Position numbers and translations under genes: made by a program. From Deltaproteobacteria bacterium (lineage in GTDB: Bacteria; Myxococcota_C; UBA6777), in the NCBI GenBank assembly GCA_006226375.1, contig SBHC01000045.1, forward strand, positions 1-46,611: a stretch of 46,611 bases of DNA. The letters are read 5' to 3'. Below, in pieces: positions 8,156 to 17,212 of the stretch. The notes below the pieces were generated by a model, which saw only the letters and a program-made list of their open reading frames with translations, searched no databases and had not been told where the DNA came from. The stretch's first letter is position 1; each line of letters starts with the position of its first letter.

Positions 8156-8818
8156 TTAACGTTGACGTGGTTTAAGAGTGCTGCGCAAGGCCTCACTCGT
8201 CAGGTGCAAGGTAAAGAGAGTGGCTTTTTTCTGTCGTAGACGTAGAAGCTTGGAGAATACAATCATCCGAAAGCCTGGGAGAAGGTATCGTGTATCAAAC
8301 GGGCGCTGTAGGGTTTTTCCTGGGAGTCCAAAGATTCGCTCTCGCCAGCTGGGGGAGGCGATGTTTTCAGGGTCAAACAGAGGTTGGTTGTCGGGGTGCA
8401 ATTTCTTGCTGTAGCTCGAAAACACATCGATCTGCCGTATCCGAACACCCTTTTGGTTGGGAGCCTTGAACACAATCAGCCGCAAAACCAGCGTACCTTT
8501 GGCGTCCGTCCAGAGGTACCGGTTCTGCCGTCCTTTGATGGCAGAAGGAGGACCCCACAGCTTTTTGGCGCGTTCCACTGTGTCCAACAAACGAACGCCT
8601 CGTACAGAGAGTTTGTGGGATGGTGTGGAGCGGAGTTTGTGTAGGATTCTGTTGGAAGCCAGATCGTAGGCGGGGTCAGCGCCGGCCAATTGCTTTCTGT
8701 TGAGAAGCTGTCGGCCACTGCAACCTGAGCCTAATGTTAGGAGAAGGACAAGGGCGCCAAGAAAGACATGAGGTTGGTACACGTTGCTCTGCTCGTCGTT
8801 CCGCGGGTCAGTTAGCAC
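8156..8818 (-). CDS. Lipoprotein of unknown function
   Basis: 220 residues if the GTG at 8818 is the start. A GTG at codon 13 (8782) is an alternative. A hydrophobic stretch ends in LGSGC, a good lipobox with Cys near 33. The mature part is basic, with a central 'KKLWGPPSAIKGRQNRYLW' segment recalling small outer-membrane-assembly-type lipoproteins that start with a processing-factor-like hinge. I do not recognise the family. It is third of four genes transcribed together, 18 bases after the previous gene. Confidence 0.75.
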   Translation of the reverse strand: MLTDPRNDEQSNVYQPHVFLGALVLLLTLGSGCSGRQLLNRKQLAGADPAYDLASNRILHKLRSTPSHKLSVRGVRLLDTVERAKKLWGPPSAIKGRQNRYLWTDAKGTLVLRLIVFKAPNQKGVRIRQIDVFSSYSKKLHPDNQPLFDPENIASPSWRERIFGLPGKTLQRPFDTRYLLPGFRMIVFSKLLRLRQKKATLFTLHLTSEALRSTLKPRQR

Positions 8819-8836
8819 CCGCCGGGGCCGACTCCC

Positions 8837-9310
8837 TTATTTCGTGATCTGGGCAAGGAAGATGGAAACAAACACTTTCTTGCCGGCTTCAATCGTGGCT
8901 GCTGTGCAACCAATGGCGACCGGGTTTTTGTCGTCCGTGTTGTCTTTCCCAAAGCCTGCTACCACAAACAACTTCTTGCCCAAGGAGAGTTCCTTGAACG
9001 TGGCCGTTCCCTTTTCGTTGTCGATTGTGACGTCCTGTCTTTGTTCTGACACAAACTGGGTCGCGTCAAACGAAGCGCCATCCTTGGTGGTGTTTTCCAG
9101 CAGGCTTAAGCAGGTCACAGCGTTTCCGTTTTTCAACTTCTCGCCAATGACCCACATCTTAAACGACTCGGCTTGGTTTAAGGTCTTCTGGTCGATCTTG
9201 AGAACAATGCCTTCTTGGGGTGTTGGGTTTCCACAGCCAGCAAGCAAAAACACGGTCGAACAGAGCAAGAGAGTTCGAGCAAGGAACGACATGTGCCGTT
9301 GGATTCGCAT
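8837..9310 (-). CDS. Small lipoprotein of unknown function
   Basis: 157 residues starting at ATG 9310, chosen because GAAGGAGA lies 8-9 bases upstream; an in-frame ATG eight codons earlier lacks a site. A basic N-terminus and hydrophobic core end in LAGC, a classical lipobox. The mature domain of about 130 residues has two Cys and beta-strand character, with no recognisable family. It lies 32 bases downstream of the TPR protein gene in the same operon. Confidence 0.82.
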   Translation of the reverse strand: MRIQRHMSFLARTLLLCSTVFLLAGCGNPTPQEGIVLKIDQKTLNQAESFKMWVIGEKLKNGNAVTCLSLLENTTKDGASFDATQFVSEQRQDVTIDNEKGTATFKELSLGKKLFVVAGFGKDNTDDKNPVAIGCTAATIEAGKKVFVSIFLAQITK

Positions 9311-9342
9311 GATTGGAGTCTCCTTCAGGTTCATTCCGGCAC

Positions 9343-10578
9343 CTAGCGTACGATGGTGATGATGGCCTCACCCGTGGTCGGGGTCGGAGGCGGTTGGTTC
9401 AAGATGATAGGGACTACAATGGCTGTGGCGACACCGGCTACAGCAACCCCTGTTAGCGTCCAAAACCACCATGTCTTGTAGAACGGTGTGGCTACAACTT
9501 TGGGGCCTTCCTTTTTGGTCTCCACATAAATGCGCTTCACTTTGACAGGTTTGTTCACAGATCCCAACGAGGCGATCTTCTTGTTGTTCTTGTCAAACGC
9601 GACCACGTAGAACTCGAAGTAGTATGCCTGTCCCTTCTCTTGTGTGGCAAACAGCAAACTGGGTACAGAATACGAGTAGTAGCGTTCGATGCTGGGCTGC
9701 TTCCCTTTTACCCGATTCTTGGGCTTGGTTTCCTTTTCATCATCGTCTTTGCTGTCATCGTCCTTTTTGTTGTCATCCTTTTCGTCTTCGTCTTTGCTGT
9801 CATCATCTTTACGAGCCGCTGGCTTCGCAGCAGGTGCCGGTCGAGCGGCTGGGGCAGTGCGCACAGCAGGTGCCGGACGAGCAGCAGGAGCAGGACGAGC
9901 AGCGGGAGCCGGACGAGCAGCAGGAGCTGGACGAACAGCAGGGGCTTGACGGACGACAGGGGCCGGACGAACAGCGGGAGCTGGGCGAACAACAGGAGCC
10001 ACCGGAGAAGTTTGTTGAGGAGGCTGCGTTTCATTCAAGTTCCGCCGGAAGTAGCGAGGAGCGTTTTCCAGTCGGTAATACAACGTCAGCCGGGCGACAC
10101 GTCGGAGGCCATCGCGGACTTTGAGTTTGACCACCAGCTTTTGGTTGGTGGGCATTTCTTCAGGGGTCAGGCTAACGATCTTTACATCGCGCTGGGCCTT
10201 GTAATACGTTAAGACGTTGTTGAAGAAACGTACAAACTTCGGTGGGTTGAGGACGTTGTTGATGCGGAACTTGGGATCGAGGCGTAACAACTCCAAAAAG
10301 TACTGTTGCGCTTTTCCAGGTCTCTTGAGGATGACGTTGATGAATCCCAGGTATTTGTACGCCTGGATGCGGTCTTGCAAGGTGCTTCTTGCGTAGCCGT
10401 TCACCTTCAAGAACGCAGAGGTGGCTTCTTCAAACTTCTGGTCGTTGTAGAACGCCAGTCCGCGTTGAATGTAGGGATTGGTAGAGAAACCACTCTGAGC
10501 AAACGTGGGGGTTGGCGCGGAGAGGAACACACTACAGGCCAAGACCAACAGGAACAATACACAACTTTCGCGTCTCAT
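9343..10578 (-). CDS. Secreted TPR protein with Ala/Pro repeat and acidic linker
   Basis: 411 residues. The signal peptide ends in a TFAQS-type cleavage site near residue 28. Residues about 30-125 form TPR-like helices (RGLAFYNDQKFEEATSAFLK ... GKAQQYFLELLRLDPKF). A beta domain follows, split by an insert of about ten 'RPAPA' hexapeptides and a run of Asp/Lys/Glu. The C-terminus has a membrane helix (WWFWTLTGVAVAGVATAIVV) and a short tail. This layout is common in Myxococcota envelope proteins that sit beside lipoproteins. It is the first gene of a four-gene operon and has a GAGAGG site before the ATG. It probably acts as an inner-membrane or periplasmic assembly factor; the partner is unknown. 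Confidence 0.85.
   Translation of the reverse strand: MRRESCVLFLLVLACSVFLSAPTPTFAQSGFSTNPYIQRGLAFYNDQKFEEATSAFLKVNGYARSTLQDRIQAYKYLGFINVILKRPGKAQQYFLELLRLDPKFRINNVLNPPKFVRFFNNVLTYYKAQRDVKIVSLTPEEMPTNQKLVVKLKVRDGLRRVARLTLYYRLENAPRYFRRNLNETQPPQQTSPVAPVVRPAPAVRPAPVVRQAPAVRPAPAARPAPAARPAPAARPAPAVRTAPAARPAPAAKPAARKDDDSKDEDEKDDNKKDDDSKDDDEKETKPKNRVKGKQPSIERYYSYSVPSLLFATQEKGQAYYFEFYVVAFDKNNKKIASLGSVNKPVKVKRIYVETKKEGPKVVATPFYKTWWFWTLTGVAVAGVATAIVVPIILNQPPPTPTTGEAIITIVR
9825..10006. repeat. Coding Ala/Pro hexapeptide repeat
   Basis: About ten 18-base units encode (V/A)RPAP(A/V) in the TPR protein. The units have diverged at third positions, so the array is not recent. Confidence 0.85.
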
Positions 10579-10885
10579 GAACCAAACCTCTCAAACCAAG
10601 CGTGTGGTGCCATCCTTGGACCAGGCACAACGTATGTGCCCGCGAAAGACACTTCAGCACCACACTAGAAGAGTCCATGGTCAGAAGTCAAGAAAAGGAT
10701 ATACGTGGGTATTCAAACTCCTTGGGTTTTCGGGCAAATCATCCGAAGTCCTGGTGGGGACCTTTGGGAACGATGGGAAAGGTCTTGGCATCGCAGAACC
10801 GACCCCCTATACTGTTCAAAGTGGAAAGTAGCATCTTGGTTTGCTTGTTCTTCTTTTGTCTTTTTGTTCATTGGACTCCGCTCTC
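10579..10885. other. Divergent promoter region
   Basis: About 300 bases between the divergent TPR operon and the large lipoprotein gene. It must hold promoters for both directions. No convincing gene lies in it. The notable feature is a nested pair of inverted repeats, listed separately. Confidence 0.5.
10602..10665. repeat. Nested inverted repeats, possible leader structure
   Basis: Outer arms GTGTGGTGC (10602-10610) and GCACCACAC (10657-10665) are perfect 9-base complements 46 bases apart. Within them is GGCACA-acgta-TGTGCC (10624-10640), a perfect 6-base stem. The structure starts about 24 bases upstream of the TPR gene start on the minus strand, so it could be a folded 5' leader or operator sites. 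Confidence 0.55.
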
Positions 10886-13606
10886 ATGTCCCAGCGCCGC
10901 GCCATACGACCCATGTTTCTTTGCCTCGTGGGGGTGATGCTGACGTTTGTCTTGGGGACAGGTTGCTTCGATCCCTACAAAATTATTGAACAAGAAACGC
11001 TTCGGCTTCCTATCACGCGTCTTGATGCGAAGATACGTTGCCTTGTCATTGAGATTGTGGAGTGCGATGGAAACAACAGCAAAGAGTTGTTTCGGTTGGC
11101 TCGGACCATCGAGACTCCTTTTGGCAGTGAGACGTTCTTGTTGCCTCGTACCTTCTTGAACAAAGAAGTGGATCTGTCGGTGTACGGATTTCCTACGACA
11201 TCGGCTTGTGACGCTCGTTCAGACAAGTCTGGGTCTCTTTCGGAGAAGCAAGGGACGGAGATTCAGCACTTCCGACAACGAGTCTCCCTGTCTCCACAAA
11301 AGGGTTTGCTCGCCGAGGTTGCGTTAGAGAGTGGAGAACTCCAAGCTCTCTACAACTATTGTCAAAAACCTGTAGAGCCGCCCTCGCCGCCGGACCTTGA
11401 GCCACCTGCAGTGGTCTCTGTGAACACAGGGGCGGCGACAGGTTCGCTTCCTTCTCGTTACCAGTCTCCAACGTCGGCCTCGAACAAGCCTCTGACCGAT
11501 CTTCCTTCTCTGCTGTCGCTGAACGATGAGCTGGGAGATCCCGGCAACATCATTCAAAGCAGCATTCTCACGAACCCCGTGCAGGCGATGGTGGCGCAGG
11601 GACACTGGCTGGCTGTGATTGGCAAGAACACGCCGTTTGTTCATGTTCTAGATCTTCGTACCGGCGAGGGGATACGTTCGTATGAAATTCTTCCCGATGC
11701 TTGCAATCCCATTGGCCTTGATGTGCAGGGTGATATCTTGGCGATTGTTTGCAGCGGTGGCTTGTACCAACGAGTGATGTGGCGCTCCCTCGACCCACGC
11801 GCGATGGAGTACCCTCGCAACACAGAAGATCCACCTGAGCTGTACTCCTTCTCCGAAGTCGAAGCAGGTGGAAGCAACCCGATCGACATCAAAGTGACAG
11901 GGAACTGGACCTTTGTTCTCACCTGCGGCGAACGCGACAACGAACACTGCAAAGAGCCGGCTTTGTACGGATACGACTTGCACAAACCTGCTGACACACA
12001 GGGCGCGCAAATCCAGGTGAAGCTTCAAGAGAAAAGCATCGAAAAACCTGTCGCTCTTGCTGTGGCTGGGGACATGGTGTTTGTTGCAGACAGCAACAAT
12101 GCAGGCAACGTGCATCAGTTTAAGTTTCAGGGAGAGAATCGCCTGGAACACTGTCCGCTGGTGATGAATTTGCCAACGTCGTTGCTCCGCGTAAACCGAC
12201 GGTATGTGGCTACTGCTGGAGCGAACTTGAGCAACGAATGGCTGCTCAAAGTAACGTTCCCCGGAAATTGCAACACGACGCAAGGCTTTAGCACGTTTCG
12301 TTTGGAGCAACAGCCATCGGATATGGTGCTGCTCTCTCACTCCGTTCTCTTGTTGTACAAAGGCTCTTTGTTAAATGGGGGCAAGGCCTTTGTTCAGGTT
12401 ATTGATCTGCGAACACGTTCGTCACAAACCTTGCCCTTGGCAGCAGAGGACGCCTGGGATTCGATCGTGACTACAGGAGAGCGGCTGGTTCTCGCGTCGA
12501 GCCAACACCGTCGCTTGAAGGTGATAGAACTTTCCAAGCGCAAAGGCTTGGTGCAGTGGCGGGCGGGCGCTGGAACGGGAAAAATGTTCTTGGTCGGCTC
12601 GGATATTTGGGTCTTTGACCCACTCGCCCAACGAATTCGATGGCTGAAGGATGTCAGCCCTCCGACTCCTTCGGCTTCCAAGAACGAAAAAGAGAAGCTC
12701 TCCCAACCGTATGTTGCCCAGTCGATCTCCCTTGAGCATGCTGGCGAATCAAGCTGGATGACCACGTACCAGGCCACCTCAGGAAGCTCAACCTCTTCGT
12801 TTGTGATGTACGCAGGTGCTGGCAACCAACAGAACACCTTGTTCATTAAGACCTTATCGCCCAACGACGGTAGTGAGGCGCATCAACTGCAGATCTCCCA
12901 ATACTTCTTGTCCCTTCCCATCCAGGGAGGGCGTGTGGTGGGAGACACGCTGTATTTGTTGCTGTGGAGGAATTCCATCAACGCGTCGCCTTACCTTGCG
13001 ACAGTCTCGTTGAACCCCAAAGCTCCATCGGCAAAGGAACTTGTTGTCGATCTGGAGTCCAGCATTGTTTTGAAGAAGTTCCAAAACTCCGACTGGAAGC
13101 CTGTGGACATTCTGCCTCATGGTGCTCGTCGTTTTGTGGTGGCGGACAGCTCCAATTATCTCTTCCTGGTGGATCGGGAACAGACCGATCTGCGACCCGT
13201 GGCGAATGTGGCACCGATTCAACTGAGTGGTCCGTTCTCCCAGATGGTTCGTGTGAAAGAGCAGCTTGCTGTGGCTCATCGTATCTTAACAGGTCGTGGG
13301 GGCAGCCAGGTGCAGATGATTCGGCTGGCGGACTTCTCCAAAGGCTCCACGCTTCCTGCTTATGACGACAGCTCCTTGTCGTCCATGCACGTGTTCAACA
13401 ACCTGCTGTTGGTGGGCGATGCCAAAAATGACGTTGTGATGGTGTGCGATCCTGAGAAAAATACCTCTTGCACTCCCATTCGGGTGGGCTGCGAACCCAC
13501 GTCCTTAACTGTAGTCGGAAGTACGGTGGATACCGCCCGGTTGATCTCTGCCAACGCTTGTGACGGGACCTTATCATTCAGCCCTATCGCCAGCTTTGTT
13601 CCGTAG
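10886..13606 (+). CDS. Large lipoprotein with beta-propeller-like repeats
   Basis: 906 residues from ATG 10886, which gives a compact signal peptide: basic MSQRRAIRP, hydrophobic core, then lipobox LGTGC. The frame extends upstream to 10841 but that part adds an unlikely second hydrophobic segment. A Ser/Pro-rich linker lies around residues 175-215. The rest has repeated strands of the form 'V-x-V-L-D-L-R-T-G' (for example FVHVLDLRTGEG, then FVQVIDLRTRSSQ) and 'D-M-V-F-V-A-D-S-N', as in YVTN/NHL/WD-type propellers, and many Cys. It probably folds as one or two propellers on the cell surface or in the periplasm. The ligand is unknown. No strong ribosome-binding site is visible. Confidence 0.85.
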   Translation: MSQRRAIRPMFLCLVGVMLTFVLGTGCFDPYKIIEQETLRLPITRLDAKIRCLVIEIVECDGNNSKELFRLARTIETPFGSETFLLPRTFLNKEVDLSVYGFPTTSACDARSDKSGSLSEKQGTEIQHFRQRVSLSPQKGLLAEVALESGELQALYNYCQKPVEPPSPPDLEPPAVVSVNTGAATGSLPSRYQSPTSASNKPLTDLPSLLSLNDELGDPGNIIQSSILTNPVQAMVAQGHWLAVIGKNTPFVHVLDLRTGEGIRSYEILPDACNPIGLDVQGDILAIVCSGGLYQRVMWRSLDPRAMEYPRNTEDPPELYSFSEVEAGGSNPIDIKVTGNWTFVLTCGERDNEHCKEPALYGYDLHKPADTQGAQIQVKLQEKSIEKPVALAVAGDMVFVADSNNAGNVHQFKFQGENRLEHCPLVMNLPTSLLRVNRRYVATAGANLSNEWLLKVTFPGNCNTTQGFSTFRLEQQPSDMVLLSHSVLLLYKGSLLNGGKAFVQVIDLRTRSSQTLPLAAEDAWDSIVTTGERLVLASSQHRRLKVIELSKRKGLVQWRAGAGTGKMFLVGSDIWVFDPLAQRIRWLKDVSPPTPSASKNEKEKLSQPYVAQSISLEHAGESSWMTTYQATSGSSTSSFVMYAGAGNQQNTLFIKTLSPNDGSEAHQLQISQYFLSLPIQGGRVVGDTLYLLLWRNSINASPYLATVSLNPKAPSAKELVVDLESSIVLKKFQNSDWKPVDILPHGARRFVVADSSNYLFLVDREQTDLRPVANVAPIQLSGPFSQMVRVKEQLAVAHRILTGRGGSQVQMIRLADFSKGSTLPAYDDSSLSSMHVFNNLLLVGDAKNDVVMVCDPEKNTSCTPIRVGCEPTSLTVVGSTVDTARLISANACDGTLSFSPIASFVP

Positions 13607-13674
13607 AGCATTTGTATCTTGGGGTTGTTGAGAGAAGGAGTGGGAAGAAGGGGTCGGAATGGGAGGAAAGGCTC

Positions 13675-14931
13675 TTAGGGTTTCTCGGGAACGGTGGGTT
13701 CTTTGCAGGCGTCGCCTTCGCAAGTGATGTCTTCGACGGCTTCCCCTTCGGCAAACTTGTACAACCAATCCATGAACTTCACGCCTTTGACGGTGACATC
13801 ATAGAAGCGGTTTTCCACAAGGATGCAGTGCTTCTTGCCGGACGCGATGTAGCTTCGGAAGTTGGGAGTGTCTTTGTGGATCTTCTCCATCATTTTGCGC
13901 ATTTGCGCGCCCCATTCGTCAGCGTTACCGCCGCCCATGGCGTTGAAGTAGAAGGTCTGGTTCTCATCAAACGCGGTGTTGTATTGAGCGAACAGGTGGT
14001 TTTTGTAGAAGCCTGCGATGTTGATGTAAAGGTAGCTTAGATCATGGTCGGTGATCTTGTGCTTGGAGGGGTCAAACGCAGGAATCCACTCGGGCATCGC
14101 GGCTTCCGCTTTCCAGGAGGGGAAGCTGTCTTTGAGGAAGGTGTCGGTGATGACGCCCGCGCCACAGTCGCCCATTTGTCGGATCTGTGAGTCTGGATAT
14201 TGCTTGGCAACATGGGCAGACCAAAGGATGGAACCGTAAGCTCCGGCGCTGCAGCCTGTGACCAAGATCTTCTCAGGCTTGCTGAAGCGTTTGTAGATCC
14301 AGTCCAACACAAAGCGCGCATTGACTGCACCCTTGTGGTTGATCTTGAAGGGCTCGCCGGTTTTCGGAGTGTAGGTCACGACGTTGTTGCCCCAGTGAAT
14401 GTCACCGGTGCAGTAGGGAATGGCGATGTGGTACCAATCTTTGAAGGGGTTGTCTTCCCGCTCAAAGTCGTACAGACCTTTCTTGTAGCCTTCACCAGCG
14501 AGGAAGGCCTTGCGCAAGGGCTCCACAGAGTCGCTGAAGATGGCGTCGGCCAGTGAACAAGAGCGAGCGTCCCAACAAGCACCGCCACCGATGAAGTCGA
14601 TGATGACTTTGTTGACTTTCCCCTTGCGAACAAAGAAGGAGAACTTGTCGCCGCGTGAACAAATGGTGCCTTCTCCGCCATCGATCATATTCCAACCGTC
14701 TGTGATGTCGGTGGGTAAGGTCGGGCCCGAGCTGCTGTTGTTGTTGTTCTCGTTGGTGTTTTCGTTGTTGTTGCTGTTGCTGTTGGTTGAGTTGCTGTTG
14801 CTGTTTCCATTGCTGTTGGTTGTGTTGCTGTTCCCGTTGTTGTTATTGGTGTCTGTGGGGCTTCCACAGCCGGTCAGCAACCAAGCGACGCTCATACACA
14901 AGATTAACCATGTTCGATACGTGCGATACAT
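13675..14931 (-). CDS. Pectinacetylesterase-like lipoprotein
   Basis: 418 residues. The signal peptide ends in the lipobox LTGC (Cys22). A linker of about 45 residues of Asn, Ser, Thr, Gly and Glu (24-69) then carries the catalytic domain. The domain matches the pectinacetylesterase/Notum family (PF03283): the oxyanion-type motif GGGACW (115-120), the nucleophile elbow GCSAG with Ser228, a candidate acid Asp322 (QYNTAFDENQ) and a candidate base His368 (KKHC). The family removes acyl groups from polysaccharides or lipidated proteins; the true substrate here is unknown. It converges with the large lipoprotein gene, leaving 68 bases between stops and no clear hairpin. Confidence 0.9.
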   Translation of the reverse strand: MYRTYRTWLILCMSVAWLLTGCGSPTDTNNNNGNSNTTNSNGNSNSNSTNSNSNNNENTNENNNNSSSGPTLPTDITDGWNMIDGGEGTICSRGDKFSFFVRKGKVNKVIIDFIGGGACWDARSCSLADAIFSDSVEPLRKAFLAGEGYKKGLYDFEREDNPFKDWYHIAIPYCTGDIHWGNNVVTYTPKTGEPFKINHKGAVNARFVLDWIYKRFSKPEKILVTGCSAGAYGSILWSAHVAKQYPDSQIRQMGDCGAGVITDTFLKDSFPSWKAEAAMPEWIPAFDPSKHKITDHDLSYLYINIAGFYKNHLFAQYNTAFDENQTFYFNAMGGGNADEWGAQMRKMMEKIHKDTPNFRSYIASGKKHCILVENRFYDVTVKGVKFMDWLYKFAEGEAVEDITCEGDACKEPTVPEKP

Positions 14932-15031
14932 CCATCACTCCTGTTGATCTCTTTGCCTCCAAGAAAGCTCTTCTATGTGTCAGGAGTGTAACATGTTTCC
15001 GAGGTAAGGCAAGTTGCGGTGGGGGGAAGAA

Positions 15032-15316
15032 TCAGTGGCTGAGTGGGGAAGCCTTCTGCTTTTCGGTGGAATTACAGGAAGGGCAAACGCGAACCTCTTT
15101 CACGATCTCCCAACCCTGTGGATTCGTGTCGTGGGATTGTTCTCGCGCTCTCCTTTCTTTTTGGAGCTTGTCATCCGCGCGTGGGTCGTTCTCGTTGTGG
15201 ACGCAAGATTGATACACTTCCGTCCAGGAGTAGGTACGTGGTCGGGTTTCAACAACAAGGTTGGTGCTTGGAATTCCTGGACCTATCATTTGAAAACAGA
15301 GTTGACATCGATACAT
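15032..15316 (-). CDS. Small zinc-ribbon protein
   Basis: 94 residues starting at the ATG at 15316 (MYRCQLC). The frame is open for 39 codons further upstream, but that part looks non-coding. One CxxC is at the N-terminus (CQLC) and another near the C-terminus (CPSC), joined by the segment VVETRPRTY and the motif GWEIVKEVRVC. From memory, small proteins of this pattern occur widely in Myxococcota. Four Cys are likely to bind one zinc. The function is unknown. The ribosome-binding site is weak. Confidence 0.65.
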   Translation of the reverse strand: MYRCQLCFQMIGPGIPSTNLVVETRPRTYSWTEVYQSCVHNENDPRADDKLQKERRAREQSHDTNPQGWEIVKEVRVCPSCNSTEKQKASPLSH

Positions 15317-15597
15317 AGTGGCTTGGTGGGGCTTGCTTTGGGTGCCCGTTTGGTTTGAACCGGGAATGGAAAGCAGAGGCCGATTGTCAGATGTGTCGAC
15401 GCATCTGAAGATTGCGGGCCCGATGAATAGCATGCTTGGGTCTCACCCCTAATGAATGTTCACACCCACAGAGTCCTTTGCAGTCTTCGTTGCGCTTGGG
15501 AAGAGCTTTGGCTATGGTGTGCCCAAGTTCAAAGGGTGCTTCGTGGAGCAAGCTGTCGTATTGCGATGATAAGCTGTGGAGAAGGAAAGGCATTTGG
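15317..15597. other. Divergent intergenic region
   Basis: Lies between the starts of the small zinc-ribbon gene and the kinase gene. I see no hairpin or convincing small gene; it probably carries both promoters. Confidence 0.35.
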
Positions 15598-17028
15598 ATG
15601 AGTGAAAGAGTCGAACAATGTCCTCAATGTCGTTGGGATGCGACTTCCCAATCGGAAGAGGTGGTGTTTTGTCCCCGATGTCGCTTTCCTCTGCATCGTT
15701 TGGTGGGGAAATACACGCTGGAGCGGAAGCTTGCAGAAGGTGGCTTTGGTGTCGTCTACCGTGCCCATGCCAATGATGAATCTGACAAAGTCGCCGTGAA
15801 ACTGTATCACTCGGCCATCTTTGATGTGGAGGGAATGAGCGACTTCTTTCTGCGCGAAATGCGGACGGTGGCTCACTTGTCTGAGCGTAGCTCTCACATT
15901 CTTAAGACGTACAAGGATGTGGGATACGACTCTGAGCTTGGTTACTTTGTCGTCATGGAGCTGTTGGAGGGGCTCTCCCTGGAGCAATGGTTGTTTCGAC
16001 AAGGACGAACCTCACTTGTGGAGGTCTTGGGTATCTTTCGTCAGCTTTGTCTGGCGATGCGAGCAGCCCATGCTGCAGGTGTGGTTCATCGCGATCTCAA
16101 GCCTTCCAATCTCTTCTTGGTGAATCGAGATGGGGAGGAGCGCTTTGTCAAAGTGATTGACTTTGGCACCGTCAAGCTTCTTTCGCAAACGGAGGAAGCT
16201 CAACTCACCCAAGGCCTTATGGGGACGCCGGCTTACATGGCGCCTGAGCAATGCATCAAGGAAGGTGTCGATGCTCGCACCGACATCTACACCATGGGTG
16301 TGCTGCTCTATGAAATGCTGACAGGGACGCCACCGTTCCAGGCCGAGCCCAGCGAGTTTTTGTCTCTTGTGGAAGCCCATGTCACCCGACCGGCTCCGTC
16401 CCTACGAGAACGAAAGCCGACGTACGACTTTTCTGAAACCCTGGACCACGCTGTGTTGCGTGCTTTGTCCAAGTTTCCTTCCGAGCGATATTCTTCAGTA
16501 GACGCCTTCTGGGACGCGTTGGTGCAGGCTGTTCCTGAGCTTGCTTTGGAGCCGTTGCCTCCTTTGCAGTCTGAGGAACCCCGTCTATCCAATGACAGAG
16601 TCGAACCCGACGCCGCTGTTGACGCTGCGTTGGATGCAAAGCTTGCGGAGGCGTCGGAGTCCTTCTCGTTGGACGTGGCTCATGATTACGGTTGGGGCAA
16701 GATTGTTCTTGCCGACTCCGGTCCTGTGCTTGCGACTGACGGTGTCACTGGAAATGTACCTTTGCCCTCAGGGGCTTTGTTGGGAGGAACGATGCACGAA
16801 CAAGAACCACGGGAAGGCGAAGATGGAGAGGAGCAGGCTCCTGTGATGATGCCGTCCCTCATTGAGCGAGTCGAGAAGAAGCCTCTGACGGGACGCCGAC
16901 GCGGAATGTTTATGCTTGTGGGCTCGATCATCATCCTTGCTTTGATGTGGTTGCTGACCGAATGGACGACGCCTCCTGTTCCTTCTCCGTCCCAACCTTC
17001 TTCCTCCCGCAAGACAGCTCCTCGATAA
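15598..17028 (+). CDS. Membrane Ser/Thr protein kinase with N-terminal zinc ribbon
   Basis: 476 residues from ATG 15598, preceded by GAAGGAAAGG. A four-Cys zinc ribbon (CPQC at 8-11, CPRC at 25-28) comes first. A complete Hanks-type kinase domain follows from residue 39: glycine loop GGFGVVYRA, Lys68 in VAVK, HRDLKPSN with catalytic Asp166, DFG at 188-190, and the P+1 region GTPAYMAPEQ. A juxtamembrane region of about 140 residues leads to one membrane helix (about 441-457) and a short Pro/Ser tail, so the kinase is cytosolic. The kinase should be active since all key residues are present. Targets are unknown. Confidence 0.95.
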   Translation: MSERVEQCPQCRWDATSQSEEVVFCPRCRFPLHRLVGKYTLERKLAEGGFGVVYRAHANDESDKVAVKLYHSAIFDVEGMSDFFLREMRTVAHLSERSSHILKTYKDVGYDSELGYFVVMELLEGLSLEQWLFRQGRTSLVEVLGIFRQLCLAMRAAHAAGVVHRDLKPSNLFLVNRDGEERFVKVIDFGTVKLLSQTEEAQLTQGLMGTPAYMAPEQCIKEGVDARTDIYTMGVLLYEMLTGTPPFQAEPSEFLSLVEAHVTRPAPSLRERKPTYDFSETLDHAVLRALSKFPSERYSSVDAFWDALVQAVPELALEPLPPLQSEEPRLSNDRVEPDAAVDAALDAKLAEASESFSLDVAHDYGWGKIVLADSGPVLATDGVTGNVPLPSGALLGGTMHEQEPREGEDGEEQAPVMMPSLIERVEKKPLTGRRRGMFMLVGSIIILALMWLLTEWTTPPVPSPSQPSSSRKTAPR

Positions 17029-17212
17029 ACTCTTTTTTGTTTTGATTCTTTTGTTTCCTACTTATTGCAGATTCTTGTCCTCCGTTGTATCCTGACAACC
17101 GAAGAACATCCTTGCATTCCTGGTCTGTTGCTGCATCCATAGGTGTGGAGCGCTGCGCTTGTCGGTTTTTGTGTTGCTGGGTGTCCATGTTCTCGGTTTC
17201 AAGGGAGGCAAT

